Source: Branchiostoma belcheri
Taxonomy: Eukaryota > Chordata > Leptocardii > Amphioxiformes > Branchiostomatidae
NCBI RefSeq assembly: GCF_001625305.1
Contig: NW_017802425.1
Span: forward strand, 743,882-807,881
DNA length: 64,000 nt
Direction of reading: 5' to 3'
The notes below the pieces were generated by a model. The model was given only the letters and a program-made list of their open reading frames with translations, did no database searches and was not told the origin of the DNA. Position 1 is the first letter of the stretch. Each line of letters opens with the position of its first letter. The position numbers and the translations under genes are program-made. Below, in pieces: positions 27,555 through 39,100 of this stretch.

Positions 27555-30500
27555 CTTGACGCAGTGTCGTTAAGTGCACGATGTGAGGAGGGGGTGCTCT
27601 ACCTCATGGGCATGGAAAAAATCCCTCAGCATTTTTTTGAAAAATATAACTGAGTTTTCATAGCTGACTTTAAGATACATTAAGAATTGAAAGACAAAAG
27701 CTCCATACTTACTGACTCATTCATTCACCAACAGAACCAATAAAATTGAAAATTCATAAATGTGGAATTCTTTTGTATATTCTTCAATGGATTGGGCATC
27801 AGCATTAGATTTGACTTGACACCTCAAACATCTGGTTGTCATTTCCAACAAGACAAGAGTTGTGAAGCCATACGGACATCTGAGGTGCATACACTATTAT
27901 AGTAACATTGTTTGTAGTACATACTGTATATGGGTTGACAAATGTTATTCTTTAAAGTAGTGCACTTTAAATTTAAACTATCCTTTATACTGACTATATT
28001 CCAACATATTTCAAATCTCAAACTAACAGGAATATGTTCATGAATTAAAACTCCTACTTTTATGGAGATCTGCTGTTACAAAGTTATAAAAGTTAGCAAA
28101 GTCTCAAAATAGGTGGAATTTTCTTAGCCAAAATATGGTTGGCCTAGGTTCGCTAACGGACAGCATAAAACCTTCTTTAAAACATTGCATTCTCAAAAGA
28201 AAACAGTGCCAATCAATGTTGAACACACTATACGCTGAATTTGACCTATAGAACAGGCAACAGTACTAAAAGACGAGACGAAAAACTGAAATTTTCGCCA
28301 GAAATGTGAAGACCTCACCTTCGTCTGTCTGCTTCTCAGTATAAATATGGCCGCCAGAAGTCGGTCTACCTCAATCAACCGTAGGGGTGACAGGTAATAC
28401 AAAAGTACAAAACCGTCGCCGAACAACCCAGATAAATCTTAACCAAAGATGTCTACAGAGCTATTATAAAAAATTGATTCTAGTTTGCTCTAAAACAGTA
28501 CGTTTGGTTGATTATTGGCATCTTTGTTACAATACTGGTTTTAGATTTTACCCGTAACATAGTGTTGCGTTCCCAAACAGGGCACGTCACCATGCCACGT
28601 CGGTTTGGCAGCAGTGGCGCACAGCCAGGGCAGGTTGGTTAATGAGTTAAACTTTAACCAAGTCTCCCCAAATATCAACTATCCATGACGGATCATTTCT
28701 TGTGCAATCTGAATATAAAACAACTACAGGTATTCATCCAGGGACAGTCTTATTGCTCCAACGTACATTTAAGAGCGCCGCCCTGCGACATCTTCTCCTT
28801 TTACATCCAAAACTAAAACCAGACCCCCATCTACGGTATCCAATAGAACTTTACGTAACCTGAAAATAAAGACGCCAAGTTCTCCCTACCTACACACCAG
28901 ATTAGTCTGCTCTAGTCGTGGATGTGCCAAAAGTCATGTTAACATTCATAAACATCTACGGGCGAATGAAAGGGATTTCCACAGGTTATTTGCTTTGACG
29001 GAGGCATGCGCAGTGAGTGCAAACGTACGTTCAAAGATAATCTCAACAATACTCCCTGAGGATGTAATGAATAATATTGTGTAGATCAACGTCTGCCGAA
29101 GCAACATTGCAGACTAATCACGGTCGGCACTTTCTAAATAAATACAATACTGTGTGCATGCCTTCAAGGACCAAGACAGATCAGAGAGATTAAAAAGGTA
29201 GTCCCCACATTGAACAGATTCAAGGACAAAAGACGCTGAAAGCGAAATCAGGCCTTTTTATTTTGTCTCAGACATGCCGTCTTCACTCACAGAGCCACAT
29301 GTTTTATATGAGGGTTGTACTTCGTTAGTTAGCCGAGTTGAGATGATGGTCCTAGAGAGCCGCATATTGTTCCTACTAGTCTTTAATTATTATTTATACA
29401 ATATTTTTCTACAGAGAATGTCACCAGTTTAAACATTCATCATCATCATAATCATCATCAGTGCCATGTCAAAGGGTGGTTAAGCAGTTTCAGTTTATCA
29501 AAAAAGTAGTTGCATTTTGTTGTGTATATACCGGTACAGAATGTTCAAAAATTAATAAAAACTTATGGTGCTACTAATCAAGCATGTTTAGCATTCTTTA
29601 CATTTATTACAATTTTGCCCCGACAGAACTAAGACGGAAACATACATAGTACTTTTTCTGTTCTAAAATTCATATTCCACAAAGGATCATCACACATACA
29701 TCCATATTTTATATCTTACATGCACAGTTTTCTAAGTTTCAACTTTCTGAAATGTGCATTTGATTATTTATAAATATACAAGGCACCACTGTAACGCAGT
29801 GTAAAGTCTTAAGCCAGTTTACCCTGGCTAAACAAACAAACAAACAAACAAACAAATAATAAATAAATAATTACAGCAAGGATCAAGAATTCGGAGATCT
29901 CACACCTCCATTAAATATGTAGAGTTTTTATACATGTCTTTTTGGATTTGTCTCATTGATAATGGAAATAACGTCATAATTACCATAATTATGGTTTTCT
30001 AAACACAAATTACAATATTTTGCGTGTGAAATTCCTATCCTTTGTTTCATTTTAACATGTCCTCATTAATTATGCAAATTGTCTCTTCATTAACATAATA
30101 TATGCGTAGTAATGTTAGACTTTAAGAAACTTACACATGTCACAAGGAATACAATTCCCAGCATTCACCACTAAGGTATCCAAGAATTTTCTCATATCAT
30201 GCAAATTAGGTCATTTTTTGCTGTTGATGTTCCACGTGCCATAGATTACACCCATTACGCGTGTGAAAGTACATGTACTATTATGGAAAACACTGCAATT
30301 AGAGAAGTTATTCCTTAATTATGCAAATGAAGTCTTTATTTGCATCATTTGTATTTAATTATGTGCATCTCTCATTAAGCTCTCTAATGCAAAAGATGAT
30401 GAAAATACCTTGTTCTTTTCTGGACTTATCCGTTTAAAAAAACTTCCAGAACAAGCTGCTAGGGGGACAAAACCCATATCATTTATTCCTGACAGGAAAA

Positions 30501-30753
30501 GCTATCTGTCACCAAAAAGTCAAACCCATAGCATGTTCAGGACAAGAGATACAAAAACTGTAAGTTCTGCTGCAGTACCAAGGTCAACCACACTAGGAGG
30601 CCCATATTTGACCTTGACCTTTGCCTTTCTACGACCTACTAACAGACCAAATATCATCACAATCCATAAAGATATTTTGAAGTTATGATGAAAACACATG
30701 TCATGATCACCAGCTTTTCCCTTGCTCCTGCTCATTCCACCCTCCGCACCAGA
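27555..30753. other. Intergenic upstream of PRRC1
   Basis: It contains the PRRC1 promoter; a GGCGGCCAT-type sequence near 28350 followed by a GT donor at 28318-28317 (minus strand) may mark a 5' UTR exon. From 29830 to 29865 there is a (CAAA)n/(TAAA)n microsatellite. Three perfect octamers ATGCAAAT lie at 30072-30079, 30199-30206 and 30321-30328. A minus-strand AATAAA at 30487-30482 is a likely poly(A) signal for the Link-domain gene, 267 bp past its stop. No coding exon is seen. Confidence 0.5.
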
Positions 30754-33737
30754 TCACTCGTGATGAGTACCGGCGAGGCAGAAGCACCAGGCGTTCCAGG
30801 TCGTCCCGCGGGTACACTGGTGAAATCCCTTCTTGTTCAAACAGTTCGCCCTTTAAGAAAACACAACACGCATGTAAGCAGAGAGGACACGTTCGGACGA
30901 CGCTACATGCAGATTGCCGTCTTAGAGGCTGCCCCGTCTTAGTCTGTCTACTAACCTGAAGCTGTGCATGACCAAGCCAGATCTCGCGTCCGATATCCAT
31001 CCGCACTTGCACAGCCAGAGCCCGTCCGGCTTATCCCCATACAGCTGGTCCAGGGTCGCCAGGACGGCTCCCTTCCCTGCGCATGCTTCGCGAGCTTCAT
31101 TAAAGCCATACCTGTACCGGCCGTCTGGTGACTCCAGGTGGAAAACCTGTCCTGCAAAGAAAAGGACGCAATGCTACCATGAGGCAAATCATGATACCAC
31201 CAAAAAACGTAACAAGTCTTGCTACTAAAATACCAAAGTGGCTATTGTCCGCTATACTATAGCTACTGTACTGTGTTTACGGTAATGCGCTTCTGTGAAC
31301 CTTTATAATTTCTACGAACCTGGATTTCTGCACCAGTCAGCCTTCACGTTATTCTGCTGGAGCTTCGTCTCCTCTAGATGAACATTTTGCTTCTCATCCC
31401 GGTGATCTTCAAGGGCAGGTAGACTGGATAATTCTCCGCAGCTGTCGAGACGATTCTTAAGGGTAGAAACATGGCCCTCAAGACGGCTGACCAGAGCTGA
31501 GTGGGTCTTGAGCTGCTCCTCCAGGGTAGACACTTGGCCCTCCAGACGGCTGACTAGAGCTGAGCTGGTGTCTAGGCGTTCCTTAAATGTCGACAATTGG
31601 CCTTCCAGACGGCTGACCTGTGCTGAGCGCGTCTTGAGGTGTCCCTCAAGATTGGACACTTGGCCCTCCAGACGGCTGGCCATCGTTGAGTGACTATCCA
31701 GGCGTTCCTCCAGGGTGGACCCTTGGCCTTCCAGGCGGCTGACCAAAGCTGAGCGGGTGTCCAGGCGTTCCTTAAAAATCAATACTTGCTCCTCCAGACG
31801 GCTGACTAGATCTGAGCGCGTCTCAAACTGTTCCTCCAGGGTGGACACTTGGCCCTTCAGACGACTGATCAGAGCTGCGTCCTTTCGAGAGAGTGGTGCC
31901 TTAATGATAGATACATGGCTCTTGACCAGTGCTGAGCGCGTCTTGAGGTGTTTGTCAAGGGTCGACACTTGGTCCTCCAGACGGCTAACCAGGGCGGTGC
32001 GGTTCTCCAGGCGTTCCTCAAGGGTCGGCACTTGGTCCTCCAGACGGCTAACCAGTGCGGTGCGGTTCTCCAGGCGTTCCTCAAGGGTCGTCACTTGGTC
32101 CTCAAGACGAGAGAACAGCGCTTTTCTCTGCTCGTGCAGGTGTTTGTGGCTTGAAAGCTGGTCCTCCAGACGGTTTACCAGTACTGCGTGGCTCTCAAAG
32201 TGCTGCTTAAGTGATGATACCTCGTTTTTCAAATGGCTGTCCAGCACCGAACTGTTCTCGAGATGTTCCCTAAAGGTTGCCTGAAGGTTATCAACGCGAT
32301 CTTCACGGACCGATAACTTGTCCCTCAGAGTTCCTATCAGCGCTGTTTGGTTCTCAAAGCGGCCCTCAAGGGCCCATACTCGGATCTCCAGAACGTGAAC
32401 CAGTTCTGAACCTTGCTTTCCGGTTGACGACCCGTTCTTCAAATATCCAACCAGTGCAGTGCGGTCCTCAGCGCGGTTCTCAGTGATGTTAAAATGCTCC
32501 ATAAAGTCGTTGACCAGTGCTGAGCCGTTGTCAAGTCGTTTCCCGATGGTGGTTATTTTGTTTTCCTGACGACTGGTGAATGCTGATCGGTTCTTGGCGT
32601 GTTCCTTAAGGATGAAGAATTCGTCCTGTAGTCTGCTGAGGATAGCGTCGCGGCTTTTGACACGTTCCCCGAGGATCAATACTTGGTTCTCAAGACGGCG
32701 TATCAGTGCTGATCGGCTCATAAGCTGTATTGAAAGTTTAAAGAAATGGTAATAAAACATTAGCGTTTGACAAATAATCATGTACTATATATTTGACACA
32801 AAGTACTCATTTATTCATAAATCGATTTCAGCTATTCACAGTTAGAATTCATTTGCGTCAGTACCAGCAGAAAGGAAGAAGAAACTAACCGCATCAAAAT
32901 CTGGATGTGGGGAGGTGATTTGTACCAGGATGAGTGCAAGAGACGTTATCAGCGTTACCACGACGACGGTTGCCTTGACAACGTTGACAAGCCGGGAGCA
33001 TGACAGAAAATCACGTACTCGACTACGCCAGCCATTTCCCTCATCTGGTTCGTCTGAAATATACGGTGGTAGTTTTCAAGAAATGTATCCAGACAATTTT
33101 CCCATTTGTCCAAATTCTACTATCCATAACCCCTGAGCTTAGAGTAGCCTGGTTGACGCTACTATATGGAATGAACGTAGTGCTGACCTGGAGACTCATT
33201 AGAGGCGTCTGTGGTGTTGCCGTCAACCACGAGTCCCTGGCTTCGGTCCTGCCGTCCGTCTGGTCGGCTGACACCAGGGTCGTTCTCACGGTTTGCTTCA
33301 ATTAACAATTTTTGATAAATTTTCAATAATCACAATTTTCAATCGTTTCCACTCATCTACAAGTGGTTTCAGTGATTCACTATTGTTTTGAATCATTCAC
33401 AGTTGTTTCAAATTATCATCATTTTTTAGATCATTCACAATTGTTTTTTTATATCATTTACAATTGTTTTAAATCATTCCCAAAACCTTCGCAATTGTTT
33501 TTAATTAATCACAGTGCTAATCAGCTTTACCATACCAGATTCACCCAAACCCCAAATATGATAATTTCATTACTGACCTGAGGAATTCGTGGAGTAGAAG
33601 GGGTTGGCGTTCATGTGATTGATGACGTCTTCTACCTGTGCCTGTCGGCCTCCCCTGGTCACCCCTGGGCCGGTGCCCTGTGCTCCGCCGTCTTGTCGAA
33701 GGTTCCGGACGGGAGGGATCGGGACCGGCCGCGCCAT
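30754..33737 (-). CDS. Type II membrane protein with coiled-coil stalk and Link domain
   Basis: Five exons, in transcript order: 33737-33578, 33053-32890, 32724-31320, 31151-30956 and 30850-30754, all in phase, giving 673 residues. Residues 1-85 are a Pro/Gly-rich cytoplasmic region. A single transmembrane helix follows (VVVVTLITSLALILVQI, about residues 88-107) with no signal peptide, so the C terminus faces outside. The third exon encodes about 19 units of a 21-residue repeat, consensus SALVSRLEGQVSTLEERLDTR, i.e. three heptads per unit and a long coiled coil. The last two exons form a Link module: GQVFHLESPDGRYRYGF, EAREACAGKGAVLATLDQL, DGLWLCKCGWISD and a C-terminal WNAWCFC. Link modules bind hyaluronan in CD44 and aggrecan relatives. 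The layout resembles DC-SIGN-type lectins with a Link module replacing the C-type lectin. Ligand and role are unknown. Confidence 0.88.
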
Positions 33738-35903
33738 GGCAGCCGGACGTACCAACTGATCAAGTACAGGACGTGCACACAGTATTGTATCTGTTCAAAA
33801 AGTACCGATATTAGTCTGCAACGTGTCTTTGGCAGACCTTGATCTAATACTATTCTTTACCTTTCGGATAGGATTATCCTTCAGATGTGTCACAGCAAAC
33901 AGCTTGTGGAAATCCGTTCCATTCGCCCGTCGATGTTGATAAACATGAATTCGGACACATGTACACCCACGCCACGACTGGAGCAGATTGATCCGGTGTG
34001 TAGGTGGGGAGAACCTGGCGTCTTTATTTGCCGGTTACGCAACTACAAACACGTGGATACTTCCAGACGGGGGCGTAGATTGCATTCTTCAAAGTTTCTG
34101 GAACGCTTTTGGAACACCTTCAAACAATGGAACACCTTACAACATCTTACAACGTGGGTTTTCTTACGGATGTAAGAAGATTACGGAGATTCAGACGGAT
34201 TTTAAGAAAAAATATAGTGAACAGCGAAACAACAGCTCGGCTTAGTTTGTCGTAGAAAGTCTGTCTTGGTACAAGTTATGAATCGCTCCGTGGTTCTATA
34301 TATGCATATAAGCATTTTACTTGAGGAACAAATTGCATTTTTGTTTTCTAGTCTCACGAACCTGCCCGAGAAAGAAACGGGTTTACCTTAACGTCATAAA
34401 CCAAAGACTCAAAATATGAATTTTGTTGCCTTCTGTACCACATAGTGTCAATACGCGTAGCGACTCTTGTGTCACTTGTCAAAGTAATTATCCCGGACTG
34501 ACCCAAACACAACTTTCCTGAAGCGATCAGAAATATTGCAAACAGCCCTACATCAAGTCTTGCTAAATATCCGATGTTATGGGCTAGTTTCTGGTCACCT
34601 ATCGGCCTTGAACAACCGTTCCTAACATGTGACAGCTTAGTGCAAGTATGTAAAGAGAAGAATATATCAGGAAAAAAACAACACACAAAAAACTCATTTC
34701 TCAGTTTTACTCACCAACAAAAACGCTTCAGGGCACCCAAATACAACGCCTGCTCGGCTGAAAATACAGATAAATATTGCACCAATAGAAGAGGTACTGA
34801 TAGCATATTCATTAATTTGTTTTCGCCCAGTCACCATAGATGTGCTGCTTTTTACGATCTGGTATGGTTTTCATCAAAACGCTAAGCTAAAGCTTAAGTA
34901 CATTCGCACGTACACTGATAATAGCTGAGCTAGTGGGCGTTTTTTAAACATAAACATATATGAAGAGTAAACAATGGATGTACCTTTAGCCTTCTTTGAA
35001 AACAAATATTTTTCGAATACAAATACAAATACATGTATGATAAATACTATCACGACTAAAACACCTTATTCCACGTACTGACTTACTGTACTGCACTTCT
35101 CATACATATTTGGTCCAAGTTCCGACTGCAATGGTCACTAGCTCATATGCGCATGCAAATATACTTATTGGCTATATCTTTAAGGCTCTTAGCAAATTTA
35201 CATATAATACCTGCATACAATGCTTATATTTTGCTTTAATCCTGTATGTTCTACATCTGGAAGACCTACCAAAGCATTGCATAGAAAAAAATCTCATTTC
35301 ATGCTTTTATCTTGGCCGTAGCATACCTGCACCTATTAATAATAATAATAATAATAAAATATCGTGTACACTGTGTCTAGAATGACCTTTGGTCTGGAGG
35401 AGGCACCGGGGAAAACAACATGCCCATAGATGACTGCATGAAAGCACGACAGATGATGAAAGAGAACAGAATGGTTGCTGATTTCGCCCCATTGTACATC
35501 CGATTTTGGACACTGTGTAATCCATTACATGCAAGATCCAATGCAAGGTATAGTGGAAGTGTCTTATAAACTTTCTCATATTTGACGTTAATTTTAGGGA
35601 AGTATTGGTCACCATCTAGATCTGAGATGCTAAATAATAAACTGAAACTGTTTCAGTGTGATCACAAGCAACTGGTTCGTTTTACAGTTTACACAATTGT
35701 TAATTGAGTATATTTTGTAAGCTGTCTGGTCTATACTAAAGCATATCGCCATTTCATAATCACCAACTACCTTTCAAATGATCACGATGTAGGAACGTGA
35801 TGACCATGTGATCTACAGTGGTCAGGACGTGAGTATGTGACGGCAATGTGGTCCTCGCGTGATAAGGATGTAAGCACGTGATGACCACGTGCCCCACACG
35901 TGA
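33738..35903. other. Intergenic between Link-domain gene and KASH gene
   Basis: Upstream region of the Link-domain gene and 3' flank of the KASH gene. From 33300 to 33500 (intron) and onwards the sequence is AT-rich. From about 35780 to 35905, just past the KASH stop, there is a degenerate repeat built on ACGTGATGACCATGTG with three CACGTG boxes. An (AAT)n run lies at 35336-35356. No coding exon is seen. Confidence 0.45.
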
Positions 35904-36126
35904 TTAGATGGGAGGGGGGCTCCTGTGCTTGAGCATGAAGCGCCAGGACTGGCGGAAGCTGTTCTGCAGGTGACAACTGCCTCTCTCCCAGCCCAGGAGC
36001 ATCCCCATCATCCCACCAGGAAACAGCGAGGACAGGAGGAAGAAGAGGAGGAGGAGGAGGAAGAGCAGCGGGAGCAGCCAGACGCACAGGCGGCAAATCC
36101 GCGCGAAGCAGGCCTGGGAGGTCTTC
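35904..36126 (-). other. KASH-domain terminal exon
   Basis: The exon begins with one base completing an Arg codon and has 73 further residues. After a basic, Cys-rich start (CFARICRLC) comes the helix WLLPLLFLLLLLFFLLSSLF. The lumenal part of about 37 residues ends CHLQNSFRQSW…FMLKHRSPPPI. Nesprin KASH tails end with a conserved Cys 23 residues before the C terminus, an NNFARSF-like block, ML, and PPPx. Here the Cys is 22 before the end and NSFRQSW, ML and PPPI align in order. The antisense strand shows a poly-Glu open frame that merely mirrors the Leu run. Confidence 0.9.
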
Positions 36127-39100
36127 CTGCTTCCCTCGACGAGGTAGGCATCTTCTTTCAACCTTGTTTTGTTGCCACTTTTAACGCTACTGGAAGTGAA
36201 TAATAGAAGAATTTGAGAATCATTGATGTTTTTCACAATGACATTGAGTTTTTTTCGTGGACGTTAACTGATTTCCATTTTGTTGAATCATTTATTTACT
36301 ATAACTGACTATTGTCGAAAGACCTACCTTCCGGTTATAGTGACGCCTGGAGTAGACACCGCCGTTGTGTCGGTCTCGTCAACGCCACGCTGTAATAAAA
36401 GACATAAGAAATTAGTTTTTAAGGAAATCATCTGCATGGAAACCACGCAGGTCGTCTACGTATAGACATCCATAGAATGGTGCTACAGCAAAGGTTCTTC
36501 TTCGTGGCGAGAGAAGGTCAACCCAAATGGAGATGACCATGATCACCAGTATAGTAGCGGACTCAAACCTCTTTTGTACATGCTTGAGGGATGCCAGAGT
36601 CTTCTAAGTGTCACCAAAAGGAGCAGCTATAGCAAGTTATATGCTGTAACACGTGTGCCAATCAAAGCGCTAAGATCAGTGGAACATACGACACCAGCAG
36701 TCATGAACGGAAAATGCAACAACACGATGCACTAGCATGAAGCACAGGCGCGTAAGCATGTACCGGATGCAATTGACCGGCGAAGCAAACTAGAAAGGCA
36801 TTGGCGGAAGTGTCACACGAACAGAAGCAGCAGATACACACGAGCAGCCATTCTCATAGGATAACTATTAACAATGCTTACAGTTAAATGTGCAATGGTT
36901 AGGTGTAACTAAGGAGATACACGTCCTTGGTGTAACCAGGTGCTGTTGCGTTAGAAGCGCTGAACTCTCGTTGAGAACTACGAAATGCGCCCTCACTCAC
37001 TGTGCTTACAGCCTTATGAGGTTTTGCACATATAAATGAAGAAAAAGCAGTAGTAGCAGCAGCAGGAAACATATATGAAGCCCATCGACAATAGGAAACA
37101 GTATCATAGCTCCCCATAGCTGTGCAAACGTCAAAGAGGGCATAGACAGCAACCTAGGCAATCAGAACGTCCAAAAGAAATTACCGTCAGCGTGGTTTCT
37201 CGCCTGACGGATTTTCCCCAGGAGTAGGATGCCAGTTGCCGCATCCCGGACTCGCCGTGTGACGTCACGTCGGGTTGGACACACTGGGAGGAATGTTTTA
37301 TCGTTGACGTTGTAGATTGTCGACGGAAAAAGCGCCACCAGCCGGATTTCGCAGACGATGCATCTAGCTCATCCTGATCCTGAAAACAATGTCGTCTAAA
37401 ACATTACGAACTAATTAATAATGCCTTGCCAGCCAAGGGCAATGCGATGTTGGATCGTCAAACTGACGAGATCTTTACCGACTTGAAATGGTCAATCTGT
37501 AAACCAAAGAACTTTTCATTAGTGTACAAAGGCATTATTCAAGAACAAAGCAAACAACGCTCCTGTTTCTGGAAACGAAAGAAAAGGGTTATAGAATTCC
37601 CAATTTCCACAAGCACCGGTTTCAACTACTTGAAAACCCTGAATCCCAAGCAAAACAGATACTGCACACTATAAAGGCCATCTACAAACCTCTACAACCG
37701 ACAGAAGAAGGTTGAACTTTGCGTAAACTGGCCTTATGCAGTTTGCTAACAGAGGGCGGAATGGCTGCTGTTCTGCTGTCTTTCCATCTTTATTCACCTA
37801 AAACCTTTGGAAAGGCACCCCACCGGAGCTACAGTTAACGACCAACAAGCGGCTAGAGGAACCCAAAGGGCGAAACGATCATGGACACCTCAGTGTTGAC
37901 ATCTGCCTGGCTGTGTTGTGCGTATATTGAGTCATCGACGCGGCAATACCGCCTCCTCTCAGCAGACGTCTCCACCAGCTCGCCTGGACGGTGTGCTCAG
38001 CAGTGTTGTGACTCTGTGATGTGACATGGAAGCAGCAAAATATCACGTATCAGCAAAATTTGGTGAAGGACCTTCAACTTCTAAGGGAAAAATTGCAACC
38101 ACGTTGTCCCTTTCGAGTCACCAGTAACTTCCCAGACGATTCACCACGACAGTGTGGGAACTATCACCACCTGAAGGAAATATTTGGAAACTTCAGGCGT
38201 GCGTCTGCTCCTCCAACATGGTAAAGCCAGACACTTTCCCACAACAAAACCTAGAAACCTCAAGAGCGCCAGTGATCTCAGCGAAAGCCTGTCTATTACA
38301 AGTTCATATTACCATGCACGTGTTCTCCTTTCTGCTGACGGATTTGCCCCAGAAGCTGGGCTCCATTTGCTGAAACCAGGAGGCGCGGTGTGACATCGTG
38401 TCCTCTTGTACTGACTGGGAGGGCAGGCTGGTTGTCGTGCCTGTTGATCGTAGCCAGAAACTGCGCCACCAGCCGGATTTTGTGGGAGAAGCATTCGGCG
38501 TGTCTTCAACCTGAAAAGAATAATTCCGTCTGATACCACTAAAGTATAGCTAAAGCTTTCTAGGGGAAGGATTGGGAACCTTTTCTCTTGCAAGATATAA
38601 ACCTGGAACCGAGCCACCAACACAATTATACAGCGTTTGCATCAAAGGAAACTCTGCCTCCTCACCTCCTTTAACTTTAAGGACACACTATGCACACTGC
38701 AAGAGACAGGAACCACCATGGTCACCAGACATCTACGGAAACTGCAAAAGATAGGCAACGATATGGCCAACCAAGGAATGTATTCGATTCATATTGTAGG
38801 CCTTTGGCAGGGTTTGCAGTGAAGTATCGGGTTCGGAAGAGCTTGATTCGCTTACTAGCTACGCGCAGGTCCGTCCACCGGTCACCTCCACGCATGCCCT
38901 TAGATTTGCTACCACCACCAGATTTTGTAAAGAAAACAAACGTCAGGAAAAAAGTGCCAATGTGCACACTACATGAATACATAAATGCGTTGTACTGAAC
39001 TCTCAATACCAATACGCGATGTCGACAACCACCAATTCCTACACCCCTGTGCCACCATCAAATGTCATCTGAGAATCAGAGAGAACATAATCCCCGGCTG

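Noticed and set aside
31715..32284. 189-residue plus-strand frame
   Set aside because: Antisense of the coiled-coil stalk repeats.
35925..36203. Plus-strand frame with a poly-Glu run
   Set aside because: It is the antisense of the KASH transmembrane Leu run; the minus strand has matching splice phase and family features.
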